A stretch of 64,000 nucleotides of DNA, taken from assembly GCA_964034945.1 (NCBI GenBank), contig OZ035961.1, positions 69,014,731-69,078,730 of the forward strand, read 5' to 3'. This document shows, in pieces, positions 57,101 to 63,538 of this stretch (the first letter of the stretch is position 1; every line of letters begins with the position of its first letter). Source of the DNA: Chrysopilus asiliformis (Eukaryota > Arthropoda > Insecta > Diptera > Rhagionidae). Below the pieces are notes generated by a model that saw only the letters and a list, made by a program, of their open reading frames with translations, did no database searches and was not told where the DNA came from. Position numbers and translations under genes: made by a program.

Positions 57101-59275
57101 AATGGCCCATGCTAGACTTTGGGCTTGAAACTTGGCTGACGCGTCCTTAACAAATTTCCTTCCATTGTTTCAATTGAATTAATTTAAAATATGCAATCAT
57201 TCGCCATGAGAAATTCGGTACAATCGTTTGTTCATATAAAAATTTCATTTCAAGGAAAGCAAATATTTTTGAAATTATTAACCAATAGCTTGCATACCCG
57301 TCGTTGTCGGGTTAAGTTTTTTGTATAAGTTTTAGAATACGAAGAAAACCGGAAACAACTTAAAAACTTTTGAGAAAAAGTTTATCTTTGCTGGACTCCC
57401 CGTTGTAAATTAGTCTAACACCGGATTTGTGATCAGCGACCCCGAAAATCCCCTAATGCCATTTTCCCCGGGAAAAATGAGAAAAAGGATATTTGCGTTA
57501 TCCTTACAGGACCTTCCGTTTCGAATTTTGAAAATCTAACACCGGGTTCGTGATCAGCGACCCCGAAAACCCCTGAATGAAACTTTTCAGCCTCCTATTG
57601 AGCAGGATTCATGGCTGGCCATTCCAAATAAGTAAATTTACTAATTAATAAGAAGAAAACTAACTATGGAATTCAAAGGGTTTAAAATCGTCACTTACAA
57701 AAATATATTACATATTAATTAAAAATATTACATATTTTTTAGACGACGACAGCTTGAACAATTGCTAAAAATGTATGACGATCATGAGCCGGCAATGATA
57801 TCTGCCCTTGAGGCGGACCTCAAAAAGCATAAACAGGAATGCCTTATCTTGGAAATTGATTTTTTAAGAAATGACTTAAGAAACATCTTGTTGAATTTGA
57901 AGGAATGGGTTAAACCAGATAAGGTAACACAACATTTACAGTAATTTAAATTTTAAAAAGGTACAGAATACATTTTTTGTACATTTTAGCCAGACAAAAC
58001 ATTCGTGAATTTGCTCGATGACGTTTTAATTTACAAAGATCCATATGGTGTGGTTTTGGTTCTAGGAGCCTGGAATTATCCGATTCAATTGCTTTTGCTG
58101 CCGGTTGCTTCTGCAATTGCTGCAGGAAATTGTGTAATTATAAAGCCAAGTGAAGTTGCTTCCAACTGTGCTAAACTTGTTGCAGAATTAATACCAAAAT
58201 ATTTGGATAATGTAAATAGACTTTTTTTCTACTTAGAACTAATTTTGTAAAAAATGAATTAAATTTCAGGACTGTTTTCAAGTGGTATGTGGTGGCGTGT
58301 CTGAAACAACAGAATTATTAAAGCAAAGATTTGATTACATATTTTTCACTGGATCAACACGTATTGGAAAAATTATTCATGCAGCTGCTAATAAATACCT
58401 TACGCCATGCACTTTAGAACTTGGCGGTAAAAGGTAAGAATAAAACTTGTAGTTATCAAAACTTATAGGTTTTTATGAAAATTTCAATTTTTTTCCTAGT
58501 CCATGCTACATTGACAACACAGCTGATATCCCAATTACGGCTAAACGAGTATTATGGGGAAAATTGATAAATGCTGGACAGACATGCATTGCGCCTGACT
58601 ATGTTCTCTGCTCCAAAGATGTTCAAAATCAATTTATCGATGAATGTAAGAAAGTACTAACGGAATGGTACGGTAGCAATCCCAAAGAAAGCCCTGACCT
58701 TTGCAGAATAATTAACCAAAACAATTTTCAGTAAGATTAAAAAAACTGCTGAATCGACTCACAGTGATTGCTAACATTTTAAATTTTGCAATATGTTTCT
58801 ATTAGGCGATTGATCGGACTTATGAAATCTAGTAAGATAATTGTGGGAGGCAATTACGATGTGAAAGAAAGGTATATAGATCCAACAATCTTAATTGATG
58901 TAAAACTAGAAGATCCAGTTATGCAAGAGGAAATTTTTGGACCACTCTTACCAATAATAAATGTAGAAAATGCCTTTGATGCCATTAAGTTTATTAACTC
59001 AAGGTAATTTCTAAAATGAAATTATAACATAAACATTTAGTTTTCTTTGCATTATTTTTTGCATTGTGTTCGTCTGCATTGCATTCAAATATTCATTTTT
59101 TTGACAATCAAAAATAATAATTGAACAAGAAATGAAAATCAATAACTGTCGTGTCATAGAAATACAGCGCTGGTTATGTATGTATTCTCAACTGATACAC
59201 AAGTACAGGATTTATTCATCCACGGAACTCAGTCAGGGAGCATGTGTTTAAATGACACAATAATGCAATATGCCG
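23832..59275 (+). CDS. Aldh-III: Class 3 (fatty) aldehyde dehydrogenase, spliced, 3' end outside window
   Basis: NAD(P)-dependent oxidation of aldehydes to acids; insect Aldh-III is the counterpart of mammalian ALDH3, including the membrane fatty aldehyde dehydrogenase. Eight coding exons are visible: 23832-23849, 24030-24088, 57743-57923, 57990-58211, 58270-58433, 58500-58730, 58806-59003, 59160-59275; all junctions are GT-AG and keep the frame for 396 codons. The catalytic set is complete and spaced as in ALDH3: Asn115 (GAWNYP), Lys138 (IIKPSE), Glu210 (TLELGG), catalytic Cys244 (GQTCIAPDY), Glu334 (EEIFGP). The start ATG is in good context (GAACAATGG) and opens MANYDE. Missing are the GGVGxSG region and any C-terminal membrane anchor, which must be on exons beyond 64000. 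The gene looks intact; only its introns are unusual. Confidence 0.93.
24030..24088 (+). CDS. Aldh-III: Aldh-III coding exon 2
   Basis: Acceptor TTTTAG, donor GTAAGT. Encodes [19 protein letters not shown] plus two bases of an Arg codon that is completed 33.65 kb downstream. Confidence 0.9.
24090..27918. other. Repeat-poor 5' part of the giant intron
   Basis: No gene or transposon recognised. GC-richer stretches at 26690-26900 and 27400-27600 contrast with the AT-rich background and are the best places to look for intronic regulatory DNA. The short frame at 27609-27914 (minus) has no domain. Confidence 0.35.
27921..31580 (+). repeat. Giant 12-bp satellite (CAGTCTGTCTGT)n, ~3.65 kb
   Basis: About 300 units of CAGTCTGTCTGT. 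Roughly the first 1.1 kb is perfect. Interruptions are few: an extra 4-bp GTCT at about 29089 and again near 29180, one GTGTGT at 29636, three successive units with CAGGCTG at 30578-30605, and 8-bp units at the right end (31540-31560). Because 12 is a multiple of 3 and the plus strand has no stop, all plus frames read open ([12 protein letters not shown] repeats). These frames are artefacts of the repeat, not a protein gene. Confidence 0.97.
31581..32330 (+). repeat. Repeat W copy 1, right flank of the satellite
   Basis: Begins with CTAATGGAGCTAGCGCCATG just after the satellite and continues ~740 bp with AACGGT/ACCGTTA motifs. It recurs inverted at 53640-54345 with high identity. The paired copy has only a ~35-bp GTCT/GTCA tract in place of the satellite. 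No coding frame. Confidence 0.85.
32394..33311. mobile_element. Mariner-like element 1 (DD41D), 918 bp
   Basis: Inverted ends AAGGGTGTTTTTTTTAGACG (left), about 31 bp with one or two mismatches, flanked by TA (32392-32393, 33312-33313). It encodes the transposase at 32499-33242 but lacks the 5' third of the gene, so it is an internal-deletion derivative. Confidence 0.92.
32499..33242 (-). CDS. Tc1/mariner DD41D transposase, N-terminus deleted
   Basis: A 247-codon frame with the full DDE catalytic core. The three acidic residues are in [19 protein letters not shown] and [13 protein letters not shown], with 41 residues between the second and third. That spacing (DD41D) defines the rosa-type branch of Tc1/mariner, first known from fruit flies. 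The RRTFGEWA linker motif is present, but the paired helix-turn-helix DNA-binding region that should precede it is missing; complete proteins are near 340 residues. The first ~15 residues are probably chance sequence at the deletion joint. Cut-and-paste activity on its own ends is therefore unlikely, although the core could be catalytically intact. Position: inside the giant Aldh-III intron, opposite strand. Confidence 0.88.
   Translation of the reverse strand: MSLDLCSVWFAISSNDHQARRTFGEWAQNEMATDPDFHKKILFSDEAHFWLNGYVNKQNCRIRRDGNPQAILQTPLHLQKVTVWCALWAEGIIGPYFFKNEAGHNVTVNGERYRAMINDFFVPELEDVDVDDLWFQQDGATCHTANETINLLKETFGERIISRRGPVAWPPRSCDLTPLDYFLWGYVKSLYYADKPETIDALEENIRRVIADIRPQLLQKVVENWASRLEFIRASRGGHLPEIIFKT
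33603..34802 (-). pseudogene. Penelope-like RT C-terminal half plus GIY-YIG nuclease
   Basis: Minus strand, about 400 codons with no internal stop. It starts at [15 protein letters not shown] directly after MITE Z, then [17 protein letters not shown], the catalytic FLRYVDDTF, a connection region with [13 protein letters not shown], a linker ([18 protein letters not shown]) and the GIY-YIG domain: [19 protein letters not shown], followed by [10 protein letters not shown], with the zinc-knuckle-like CxC typical of this clade. The end ([12 protein letters not shown]) lies in the left inverted arm. Interrupted only by MITE Z, so recently active; not expressible as one protein now. Confidence 0.92.
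34803..35203. mobile_element. MITE Z copy 2, 401 bp, inside the Penelope RT
   Basis: Same ends and length as 21954-22354, nearly identical. The AT flank (34801-34802, 35204-35205) equals a duplicated AT of the RT codon region, which gives a clear empty site. Confidence 0.92.
35204..35755 (-). pseudogene. Penelope-like RT, N-terminal half
   Basis: Minus strand. After leaving the inverted arm the frame reads [20 protein letters not shown], the conserved opening of Penelope-like RTs ([10 protein letters not shown]), then [31 protein letters not shown] and [13 protein letters not shown]. It ends at MITE Z after IAVIRD; the continuation is at 34802. Reading through one AT, the two halves join in frame, so the insertion is the only break seen here. 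Without MITE Z this would be a nearly complete reverse transcriptase. Confidence 0.9.
36049..36102 (+). repeat. (ATT)n microsatellite
   Basis: About 17-18 uninterrupted ATT units between the Penelope right arm and the Helitron start. Confidence 0.9.
36746..37216 (-). pseudogene. hAT transposase, C-terminal part (Glu, dimerization domain)
   Basis: Starts [18 protein letters not shown] directly after the frameshift. It ends with the third catalytic residue (Glu in [15 protein letters not shown]) and the hAT dimerization motif ([17 protein letters not shown]). With the two upstream frames, the whole catalytic triad is present in the element, but a stop-causing frameshift and the duplication joint prevent a single protein. 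Confidence 0.88.
37207..37602 (-). pseudogene. hAT transposase, middle part (second Asp)
   Basis: Carries the second catalytic Asp in [11 protein letters not shown] and the [12 protein letters not shown] block, a form of the CxxH region, then [17 protein letters not shown] from the helical insertion domain. It ends LDNKLCQ* by a single-base frameshift near 37215, after which the family sequence continues in another frame. Confidence 0.87.
37590..38264 (-). pseudogene. hAT transposase, N-terminal part (BED finger, first Asp)
   Basis: Native start is probably [19 protein letters not shown] at 38264; the frame is open further up to 38330, but only because it runs through the MITE end. It has a BED-type zinc finger (FCKVCNKV...KQHLTCSKH) for DNA binding and then the first catalytic Asp in [10 protein letters not shown]. 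The frame ends at LLFLTWCF* where it meets a partly duplicated block: [14 protein letters not shown] here against [14 protein letters not shown] at the start of the next frame. This suggests a ~50-bp diverged duplication or a chimeric joint at 37560-37650. The protein would otherwise continue without a gap. Confidence 0.88.
38304..38760. mobile_element. MITE in the hAT leader, ~457 bp
   Basis: Inverted ends AAGTAACACCGCGTCTTGAT / ATCAAGACGCGGTGTAACTT. Contains a 34-codon frame starting [20 protein letters not shown] that ends in TAA. No clear target duplication; superfamily unknown. Confidence 0.65.
41553..42719. other. Intronic DNA with decayed Helitron units
   Basis: 41553-41980 has no recognised content. 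42000-42380 holds two or three degraded units of the Helitron minisatellite on the minus strand (AGGACCTTCCGTTTC, CAGCGACCT). No gene. Confidence 0.5.
42720..45880 (+). repeat. ~120-bp minisatellite, 27 units
   Basis: Unit marked by CAATTCGAAGATACCAGGCG, GGGGTATCGAGG and CTGTAAAGTTTCATTAAGAT; spacing 119-122 bp, with two units shortened to ~100-105 bp (near 43900 and 44400). Two subfamilies occur, one with GGGGAAATCGAAAGCTC and one with CGAAAAGTCGAAAGCCC, in blocks and as doublets toward the right end. Frames in it are artefacts. Confidence 0.95.
46125..46740. mobile_element. piggyBac-type MITE, 616 bp, nested palindromes
   Basis: Ends CCCTGGACCCGTGTACT / AGTACACGGGTCTAGGG, flanked by TTAA (46121-46124, 46741-46744). 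The palindrome GGGCACTCAGTGCCC occurs near both ends (46168, 46709) and, as GGGCACTGAGTGCCC, at 46528, where it sits in an inner inverted repeat pairing 46156-46186 with 46521-46552. Confidence 0.85.
47004..47640 (+). mobile_element. Helitron 5' end, extent uncertain
   Basis: TCTATATATATAAAAATGAA directly after an A, the same start as other Helitrons here, then AACTCGGCTGAATATAATCC. The matching 3' end is not identified. The 170-codon frame at 47070-47582 has no domain and low-complexity composition and is not called. Confidence 0.6.
47641..48205. other. Intronic DNA, possible degraded hAT end
   Basis: GCAGAGCCGTACTAATAAG at 47930 and AGCCCTATGGTTAATTGGGC at 48163 look like weakly matching inverted ends around GCGCCC(T)GGGC motifs. 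Nothing else recognised. Confidence 0.35.
48420..49500 (+). repeat. ~121-bp minisatellite, 9 units
   Basis: Units carry GGTCCTGTAAGGATAACGTG, TTATCCTTTTCTCC and GGGTTTTTGGGGTCGCTGA, spaced 118-127 bp (48441, 48568, 48686, 48809, 48930, 49053, 49176, 49296, 49416). A distant relative of the units in the 36103-41552 Helitron. The order of variants suggests block duplication of about five units. Confidence 0.92.
49558..49837. repeat. Large hairpin: ~130-bp inverted arms, 22-bp loop
   Basis: Arms 49558-49688 and 49711-49837 are almost perfect inverted copies, including TATAAAAGCTTTTAAAAAGC and TGATACACAGCGTCCAGAAA. The differences I see are in A/T runs at the outer edge. No coding content. Confidence 0.93.
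50219..50726. mobile_element. PIF/Harbinger-type MITE, 508 bp
   Basis: Inverted ends CCCCCGTCGCACACTTCA / TGAAGTGTGCGACGGGGG flanked by TAA (50216-50218, 50727-50729). GAGCTAAGC/GCTTAGCTC motifs repeat inward. A 3-bp TAA target fits PIF/Harbinger. Confidence 0.82.
50740..50980 (-). mobile_element. Helitron 5' end fragment, minus strand
   Basis: On the minus strand TCCTATAATATAATACGAGG follows an A, then GTCTGTCTGTTTGTCTGTCT and GAAAACCCGCC. No hairpin or CTAG end found to the left, so truncated. Confidence 0.6.
50981..51657. other. Intronic DNA, single hAT-like end
   Basis: GTGGTTCCCAAACTTTTTCA at 51047 resembles a common hAT terminus, but no partner is seen. Otherwise nothing recognised. 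Confidence 0.3.
51658..52174 (+). mobile_element. Mariner-like relic 3 (DD41D group), 517 bp
   Basis: Inverted ends AAGGGTCTTTCAACAAGGAC, about 38 bp, flanked by TA (51656-51657, 52175-52176). Two transposase scraps remain: [20 protein letters not shown] (near 51800) and [20 protein letters not shown] (near 51975), which line up with the same parts of elements 1 and 2. Between them a ~110-bp piece of Helitron repeat (about 51851-51962) replaces the region of the third Asp. Confidence 0.82.
52207..53235 (+). mobile_element. piggyBac element, decayed, 1,029 bp
   Basis: CCTTTCATGC at the left and ACAAAGGG at the right, flanked by TTAA (52203-52206, 53236-53239). It encodes the N-terminal third of a piggyBac transposase and then Helitron-like scraps (52975-53130, CAGCGACCCCAAAAACC). 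Confidence 0.82.
52408..52970 (+). pseudogene. piggyBac transposase fragment
   Basis: Starts [20 protein letters not shown], the acidic leader common in this family, up to an in-frame TAG at 52599. The family sequence then continues with frameshifts: [78 protein letters not shown]. This is the start of the DDE transposase core, before its first Asp is reached. The catalytic residues and the cysteine-rich tail are absent. Clearly dead; it is read on the same strand as Aldh-III inside its intron. Confidence 0.85.
53236..53639. other. Unassigned intronic DNA
   Basis: AT-rich, no gene or repeat partner seen. Confidence 0.3.
53640..54378 (-). repeat. Repeat W copy 2, with an unexpanded GTCT tract
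   Basis: Inverted, close match of 31581-32330. Its tract (54342-54378) is only ~35 bp: on the minus strand GTCTTTCTGTCTGTGAGTCT then GTCTGTCAGTCTGTCAATAG. This is the in-window reference for the satellite expansion. Confidence 0.87.
54379..55404. repeat. Degenerate ~180-bp repeats
   Basis: Three diverged copies of GGGTAGATATTAGTGGGCGA (near 54599, 54935, 55066), ending near a CAGACAG tract (55273). Probably another old rolling-circle-type repeat; no gene. Confidence 0.5.
55407..56624 (-). mobile_element. Tc1/mariner relic with ~375-bp inverted ends
   Basis: Arms 55407-55785 and 56255-56624 start GGGTGTTTCATTTTG / AAAATGAAACACCC, flanked by TA (55405-55406, 56625-56626). The middle, on the minus strand, keeps Tc1-like transposase scraps across frame breaks, such as DFMPPK and SSDLKSLNY, which resemble the family's SSPDLNPLDY block. 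Arms include the gene's 3' end ([11 protein letters not shown]). Confidence 0.75.
56636..57100 (-). mobile_element. Helitron 3' end and repeat units
   Basis: On the minus strand the hairpin ACCCGACAACGGCGGGT, then ATGCAAGCTAG (56639-56636). Three Helitron units follow to the right. The 5' end is not seen. Confidence 0.65.
57286..57660 (-). mobile_element. Helitron 3' end next to Aldh-III exon 3
   Basis: On the minus strand AACCCGACAACGACGGGTAT then GCAAGCTATT, so the CTAG end has changed to CTAT. Inverse match of 63715-64000. It ends ~80-100 bp before the exon at 57743. Confidence 0.65.
57743..57923 (+). CDS. Aldh-III: Aldh-III coding exon 3
   Basis: Completes the Arg codon split by the giant intron, then [39 protein letters not shown]. 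Donor GTAACA. Residues 26-86, the helical N-terminal region of ALDH3. Confidence 0.93.
57990..58211 (+). CDS. Aldh-III: Aldh-III coding exon 4
   Basis: Residues 87-160. Holds GAWNYP (Asn115, oxyanion) and IIKPSE (Lys138, cofactor binding). Acceptor TTTTAG, donor GTAAAT. Confidence 0.94.
58270..58433 (+). CDS. Aldh-III: Aldh-III coding exon 5
   Basis: Residues 161-215. Holds the cofactor-site motif FTGSTRIGK and TLELGGK with the general base Glu210. Donor GTAAGA. Confidence 0.94.
58500..58730 (+). CDS. Aldh-III: Aldh-III coding exon 6
   Basis: Residues 215-292. Holds the nucleophile Cys244 in [15 protein letters not shown]. Acceptor TTCCTAG, donor GTAAGA. Confidence 0.94.
58806..59003 (+). 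CDS. Aldh-III: Aldh-III coding exon 7
   Basis: Residues 292-358. Holds [11 protein letters not shown] with Glu334, which binds the nicotinamide ribose in the family. Acceptor TATTAG, donor GTAATT. Confidence 0.93.
59160..59275 (+). CDS. Aldh-III: Aldh-III coding exon 8 (last in window)
   Basis: Residues 358-396: [20 protein letters not shown], then [10 protein letters not shown]. Acceptor TCATAG, donor GTAAGG, phase 1. The expected PFGGVGxSG exon is not found before 64000. Confidence 0.9.
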
Positions 59276-60403
59276 GTAAGGATAAAAAAAAATCTTGATG
59301 TGTTTTTATGTACAAAAATACGATTAGCAATTGGATTAAGGTTGTAATATTATGGTGATTGGTAAAACTTTTCAAAATTCCAACACAAATCCCGAACCCC
59401 ATATTAATCAAATTAGAAAAATTGGTAATCAAATGAGAAAATACTTTCCATGCAAATCTACCCGATTTTTAATTGCAAACCCAAAAAGAAGTAACGACTA
59501 TAATCCGACGAATAAAATGACAATTTTAAATATCTGGGTAACGGTAAAAGATATCAATTAAACCAGGGTGGTATATAGTATCAAGGGGTATAGGGGAAGG
59601 GTTCGTACTTTGGACCGAAATTTACTTTTCGATCGGTATCAAAAAATCTATGCATAATTAAAAACAAAATATCAGGCTCTTATTGTGTATAAAAAACAAA
59701 TCTTGGTCCTGATAGTCTTTGCTATTTTTTAAAGAAATCAAATTAAGTCAACTTTTCCCGGTCCAAGGTACAACCCCGGCTTGTACCTTGCACTACCCGA
59801 CCTTTTACTCGTTCTATATATTCCTCTGAGGTGCCTTAGAAGGAAGTGAATATTTTTTTTCCCGGGGAACGAAATATATTTGTAGATCTTGCATCACCAA
59901 AATTTGAAAACTCGCTCAACTATAACCATGTCTATTCTGGAATCCGCAGTTAAAACGTAAAACCAAACTCAGTCGATTCGATTCGCCAATTGGTATTCTA
60001 TGTTATTCTGAAATTTGCAATGAGTAATTCTACCTTCAAAACATACGCAATCGAACAGAAATAAAACGCAGCGGATTCAAGAATGCAAATTGAGGGGAAC
60101 TTGACGCAACTTCGGATTCCAGAATAGGCATGAATGTCACTATAAATTCGCTCCGTTAGTATTGGGTAGTGACATACCTATATATAAAGCAAGCATCATT
60201 AGCTAGTGGCTCGGCTGGCTCATCACACAGATTGGCTTTAACAGTGTAGCCCTATAATCGACCTTTTATTGTGTGCTGTAATGCTTGTGTGTTGCGGTTT
60301 CAACCGTGCTTTGGAGTTGGAATCGGTGCTGTATTTTAATGTGTAGTGGTTACAAATTTTGATTGTAAAGGGAGCGACAGTTACTTTGATGACCCCTGAT
60401 ATA
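59276..60403. other. Aldh-III intron, unassigned part
   Basis: Start of the next intron. No gene or repeat partner recognised to 60403. Confidence 0.5.
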
Positions 60404-61330
60404 AAGGGTGATCCAATAAGAGCTTCCTATTTTTTTTTAAATAAAATACATAATAATTAATATATTGAGGAAAATCTTTATTTAAGTTGTTAGTTTGGTT
60501 CATGCCATTTAATGTTTAAAGATAATTTCCTTCAAATGTAGCAGACGACTAACTCTTAAATCGTCCATTCTGTGGGTCCAATTTTCGACCACTCTTTCAA
60601 GCATATCGGTCGGTATTCCGCGAATAGCACGGGTTATGTTTGCTTCCAAAGCTGTAATCGTTCCGGGTTTATCGACGTAAACAAGAGATTTCACATATCC
60701 CCACAGAAAGTAATCCAATGGTGTCAGATCACAAGATCTCGGTGGCCAATTAATAGGACCATTTCTCGAGATGATGTTTTCATTGCACGTTTCCTTCAAT
60801 AAAGCGATTGTGTCGTTAGCTGTATGACATGTAGCGAAATCCTGTTGAAACCACAAGTCAGCTACACAAATATCTTAAATTTTTGGCAACAAAAATTCAT
60901 TGATCATTGCTCTGTAGCGAGCTCCATTGTCAGTAACACGCACTCGTTCCGCATTTTTAAAGAAATATGGTCCGATAATGCTACGGCAGCAATATTCTCA
61001 TTACTACGGGCTGTACGGACTCTGGTTGATGGATGAATGTCTAATAGTGTAAAATTAGTTCGAAATTTGGTGATGGTTTCACGAATAGTGCGTTCAGTGG
61101 GACGATTATGACGACCAGAATGTGGACGAAGAGCTCTATAACAATTCCTAACTGAGCACTGATTTTGGAAATAAGTTTCCACAATTAGTAAACATTGTTC
61201 ACACGTAAGTTTATTCATGATGAAATGGCACTGAATACTGAACACAAACGTTATATAGACAAGCCAGTTGACACATAAGAACTGTCAAAACAACCCTATT
61301 GGAAAAAGTACCTGCAATTGAATCACCCTT
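60404..61330 (-). mobile_element. Mariner-like element 2 (DD41D), 927 bp
   Basis: Imperfect inverted ends AAGGGTGATCCAATAAG / CAATTGAATCACCCTT flanked by TA (60402-60403, 61331-61332). Different ends from element 1, so another subfamily. Encodes both halves of a transposase but with an internal deletion. Confidence 0.9.
60509..61218 (-). pseudogene. DD41D transposase, core segment with first Asp deleted
   Basis: Minus strand. The N-terminal part starts MNKLTCEQCLLIVETYFQNQ (61218) with helix-turn-helix DNA-binding sequence (NRPTERTIRETITKF), up to SNENIAAVA. It then jumps by deletion and frameshift into the GPYFFKN region, losing the RR..WA linker and the first catalytic Asp. A stop lies near 60878. 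The last frame (60856-60509) keeps the second Asp (WFQQDFATCH) and third Asp ([13 protein letters not shown]), again 41 residues apart, and ends HLKEIIFKH. Element 1 lacks the N-terminus; this one lacks the first Asp. Dead as it stands. Confidence 0.88.
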
Positions 61331-61626
61331 TACATATAACTACAAGAACATTTCATGTTGACAAACCTTTTAATTATTGATTTTAAAAAAGTCACGTGAG
61401 AAAAATAATGGTAATCCATTAAATCGATGCAAATATGAAAAAAATTAGAATCAGGATGAGCAAACTCGCACAGAAATAGTACTCTAAAATTTATAGACGG
61501 GTGTTTTTGGCGTTCTAGAGTAATTTCCAATTTTTTTTGCATGAAACTCTCTAAGGTGGAAAAACCGAAGTACTGGCCAAATAAAAAAAATCGGTGTGGA
61601 ATGTTTTTCATAGTTCTACAAATGTA
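61331..61626. other. Unassigned intronic DNA
   Basis: No gene or repeat recognised between the mariner and the next MITE. Confidence 0.3.
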
Positions 61627-62027
61627 GGGTAAAATACCAAGATCTGAGCCCCCTTAAACCTTTTTTCACTTCATACCACATTTTCTTTATCTTCCGTATA
61701 CTTTCTGAGAAACTTATTCTTACTGGTCGAAAGTATGGAATGTTTAAATTAAATTAACATATACATATTCCTCAACAATTTGGATAAAAAAAAAAGAATT
61801 ATGTCTAAATGTGGAAATTATCCCAAAATCCAGTTCTGAGCCCCCGTATTAAATTAAGTACGCCTAGTAACTTATAGAAATAAGAATTAAATTCGAAGAA
61901 TAAGTGGTTTCATCACGTTGTGAAATGTGGTTTAATCGGCTCAATCGCGCACAATTCTTGTTTTAGCCGGAAAATTAACAGGGGTGCTCAGAACTGGTGC
62001 CGGGGCTCAGATTTGGATACTTTACCC
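61627..62027. mobile_element. Tc1/mariner-type MITE, 401 bp
   Basis: Inverted ends GGGTAAAATACCAAGATCTG / CAGATTTGGATACTTTACCC flanked by TA (61625-61626, 62028-62029). GTTCTGAGCCCC occurs inside in both orientations. Confidence 0.82.
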
Positions 62028-62529
62028 TACCAAGTTTCATTAAAATCAGAGAGTGACACTTCCTTAGGTTTGCTTGCGAGTGGAACGTTAAAATTTTGTG
62101 GTTCACACTATCGGGGGTATAAAGTACTGAAGGTAAGCGCGGAACCAGAGAGAATTATGACCCAAGGCTTTTTACTATTTTGTTAATGGGTATATATTTT
62201 TATACCATATATTTTTTTAGCAATTCTATTTAACTGTAGTATGATCCTGTGACGCTGATTCCATTTATAACTTAGTTATTATTTTACCGGTCTTCTTATC
62301 TAAAGATACCAAAACTCAAAGACACAGACAGCAGTTTAGAACAAAAATATATGAATGTTCCTCCGAGAACAAGTGCACATGACTAAAGAAACATATACGT
62401 ACACTCGCGACAGCAACAATGTTTATTAACATGCATAATGGCCCGAGTGTATAAAACGTAGCAGTTAACATTAGCACTGGCGTCTTCCAGCATTTACTTA
62501 ATTTTTAGTGAATAAAGTAAAGTGTAGTT

Positions 62530-62612
62530 CTACGTCCAGCGTAGTCGTAAAGTACTCGGCCCGTATTCCGGAGGTAGGTGGTTCAATTCCCGACAGTGAC
62601 ACGCTGTGATTC
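62530..62612 (+). repeat. Possible tRNA-derived SINE head
   Basis: TAGTCGTAAAG (like an A box) and GGTTCAATTCC (like a B box) about 30 bp apart suggest a pol III promoter. No tRNA fold or target duplication was established. Confidence 0.3.
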
Positions 62613-62867
62613 AAGTCCACTCAACTTGTTTTACGAATAGAGTAGGGATAGTTACCGCTTGATGTTAACGACATTATGAGTTTAGATTGCTATTACGGCC
62701 TCTGCTGTTGATGGGTTGCAACGTAAAAACCTTACAAATGTGCGAAGTAGGGAAGAAATTGATATGAAACCTCAATTAAGCAGGCCCAGTCTCTTCGAGA
62801 GATGTAGCGCCGAGGATTATGTTGATGAAAGTGTAGCATTTACTAGGTACTTTTAAGTATTTTCTAC

Positions 62868-63085
62868 ATACAAAAAACGCAAGCAGCTTGAAAACAAACT
62901 AAACTCGAAATTTTAATGAAATAGCCGAATTTATTACAAGATATGTATCATCAATTTGTACAAATTGTGTCCCGTGGCTGTTTTTTAGAAAAAATAGCAA
63001 AATAATATTTCTAAAATTTTCAAAAATTTCAAACACGAATTTTTTTTGAATAACACACGTTAAATATAATAAATCCTGAGTCCTA
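62868..63085 (+). repeat. Dispersed repeat Y, copy 2
   Basis: Diverged match of 8430-8665, same strand, including CATCAATTTGTACAAATTGT and ACACACGTTAA. Copy 1 is intergenic and this one is intronic. Confidence 0.7.
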
Positions 63086-63109
63086 TTTCCAAAAACACTT
63101 CTTTTGGCG

Positions 63110-63538
63110 CTACATCCCGGGGCGGAATTTGGCCTTTTTCACATGGTGCCTCCATTCCACACGATTCTGTGTAAGTGATCGCAAGTTTCTCACTCCTAGT
63201 TTCCTTGCGTCTTGATCCACATTATCTACCCATCTCAATCGTGGTCTTCCTCTTGCCTTGCTGCATGCTGGTGTGCCATGAAAAACGATTTTCATTAATT
63301 CAGGATAAGTGTCCTGCTCCTCTCAACCTTCGAGCTTTTGTGAACTTAACTATATCTTCATTTTCTATTAGTACGCTGAGTTCGACGTTACTCCTTCTGA
63401 TATATTCATGATTATCTAGCATTTTCCCGTAAAGATCTTTCTTAGAATTTTCCTTTCGAATATATGCAGTGCATTATCGTCATTTCGATTCAATGTCCAG
63501 ATCTCACATCCATATGTGACCACCGGTCTTATTATCTT
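63110..63538 (-). pseudogene. Non-LTR retrotransposon, 3' end of ORF2
   Basis: Minus strand, read from 63538: RPVVTYGCEIWTLNRNDDNA, FERKILRKI, then after a frameshift NHEYIRRSNVELSVLIENED, KARRLRGAGHLS, a second frame break near 63300, and KARGRPRLRWVDNV...VEWRHHVKKAK. This is the well-known C-terminal tail of insect LINE-type reverse transcriptases (RTE-like; the exact clade is not certain). The RT domain itself is cut off where a Helitron begins at about 63539. Confidence 0.82.

Larger units (their letters stand above)
24089..57742 (+). other. Aldh-III: Giant Aldh-III intron, 33,654 bp
   Basis: Starts GTAAGTAAAC and ends TTTTTTAG. The split Arg codon and the continuing family sequence (RRRQLEQLL) on the far side show that both ends belong to one intron. 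Up to about 27.9 kb it is repeat-poor; beyond that it is mostly mobile and tandem DNA. Confidence 0.88.

Noticed and set aside
60160..60240. tRNA or SINE near GGCTCGGCTGGCTCATCACA
   Set aside because: No A/B box pair and no cloverleaf could be drawn by eye.
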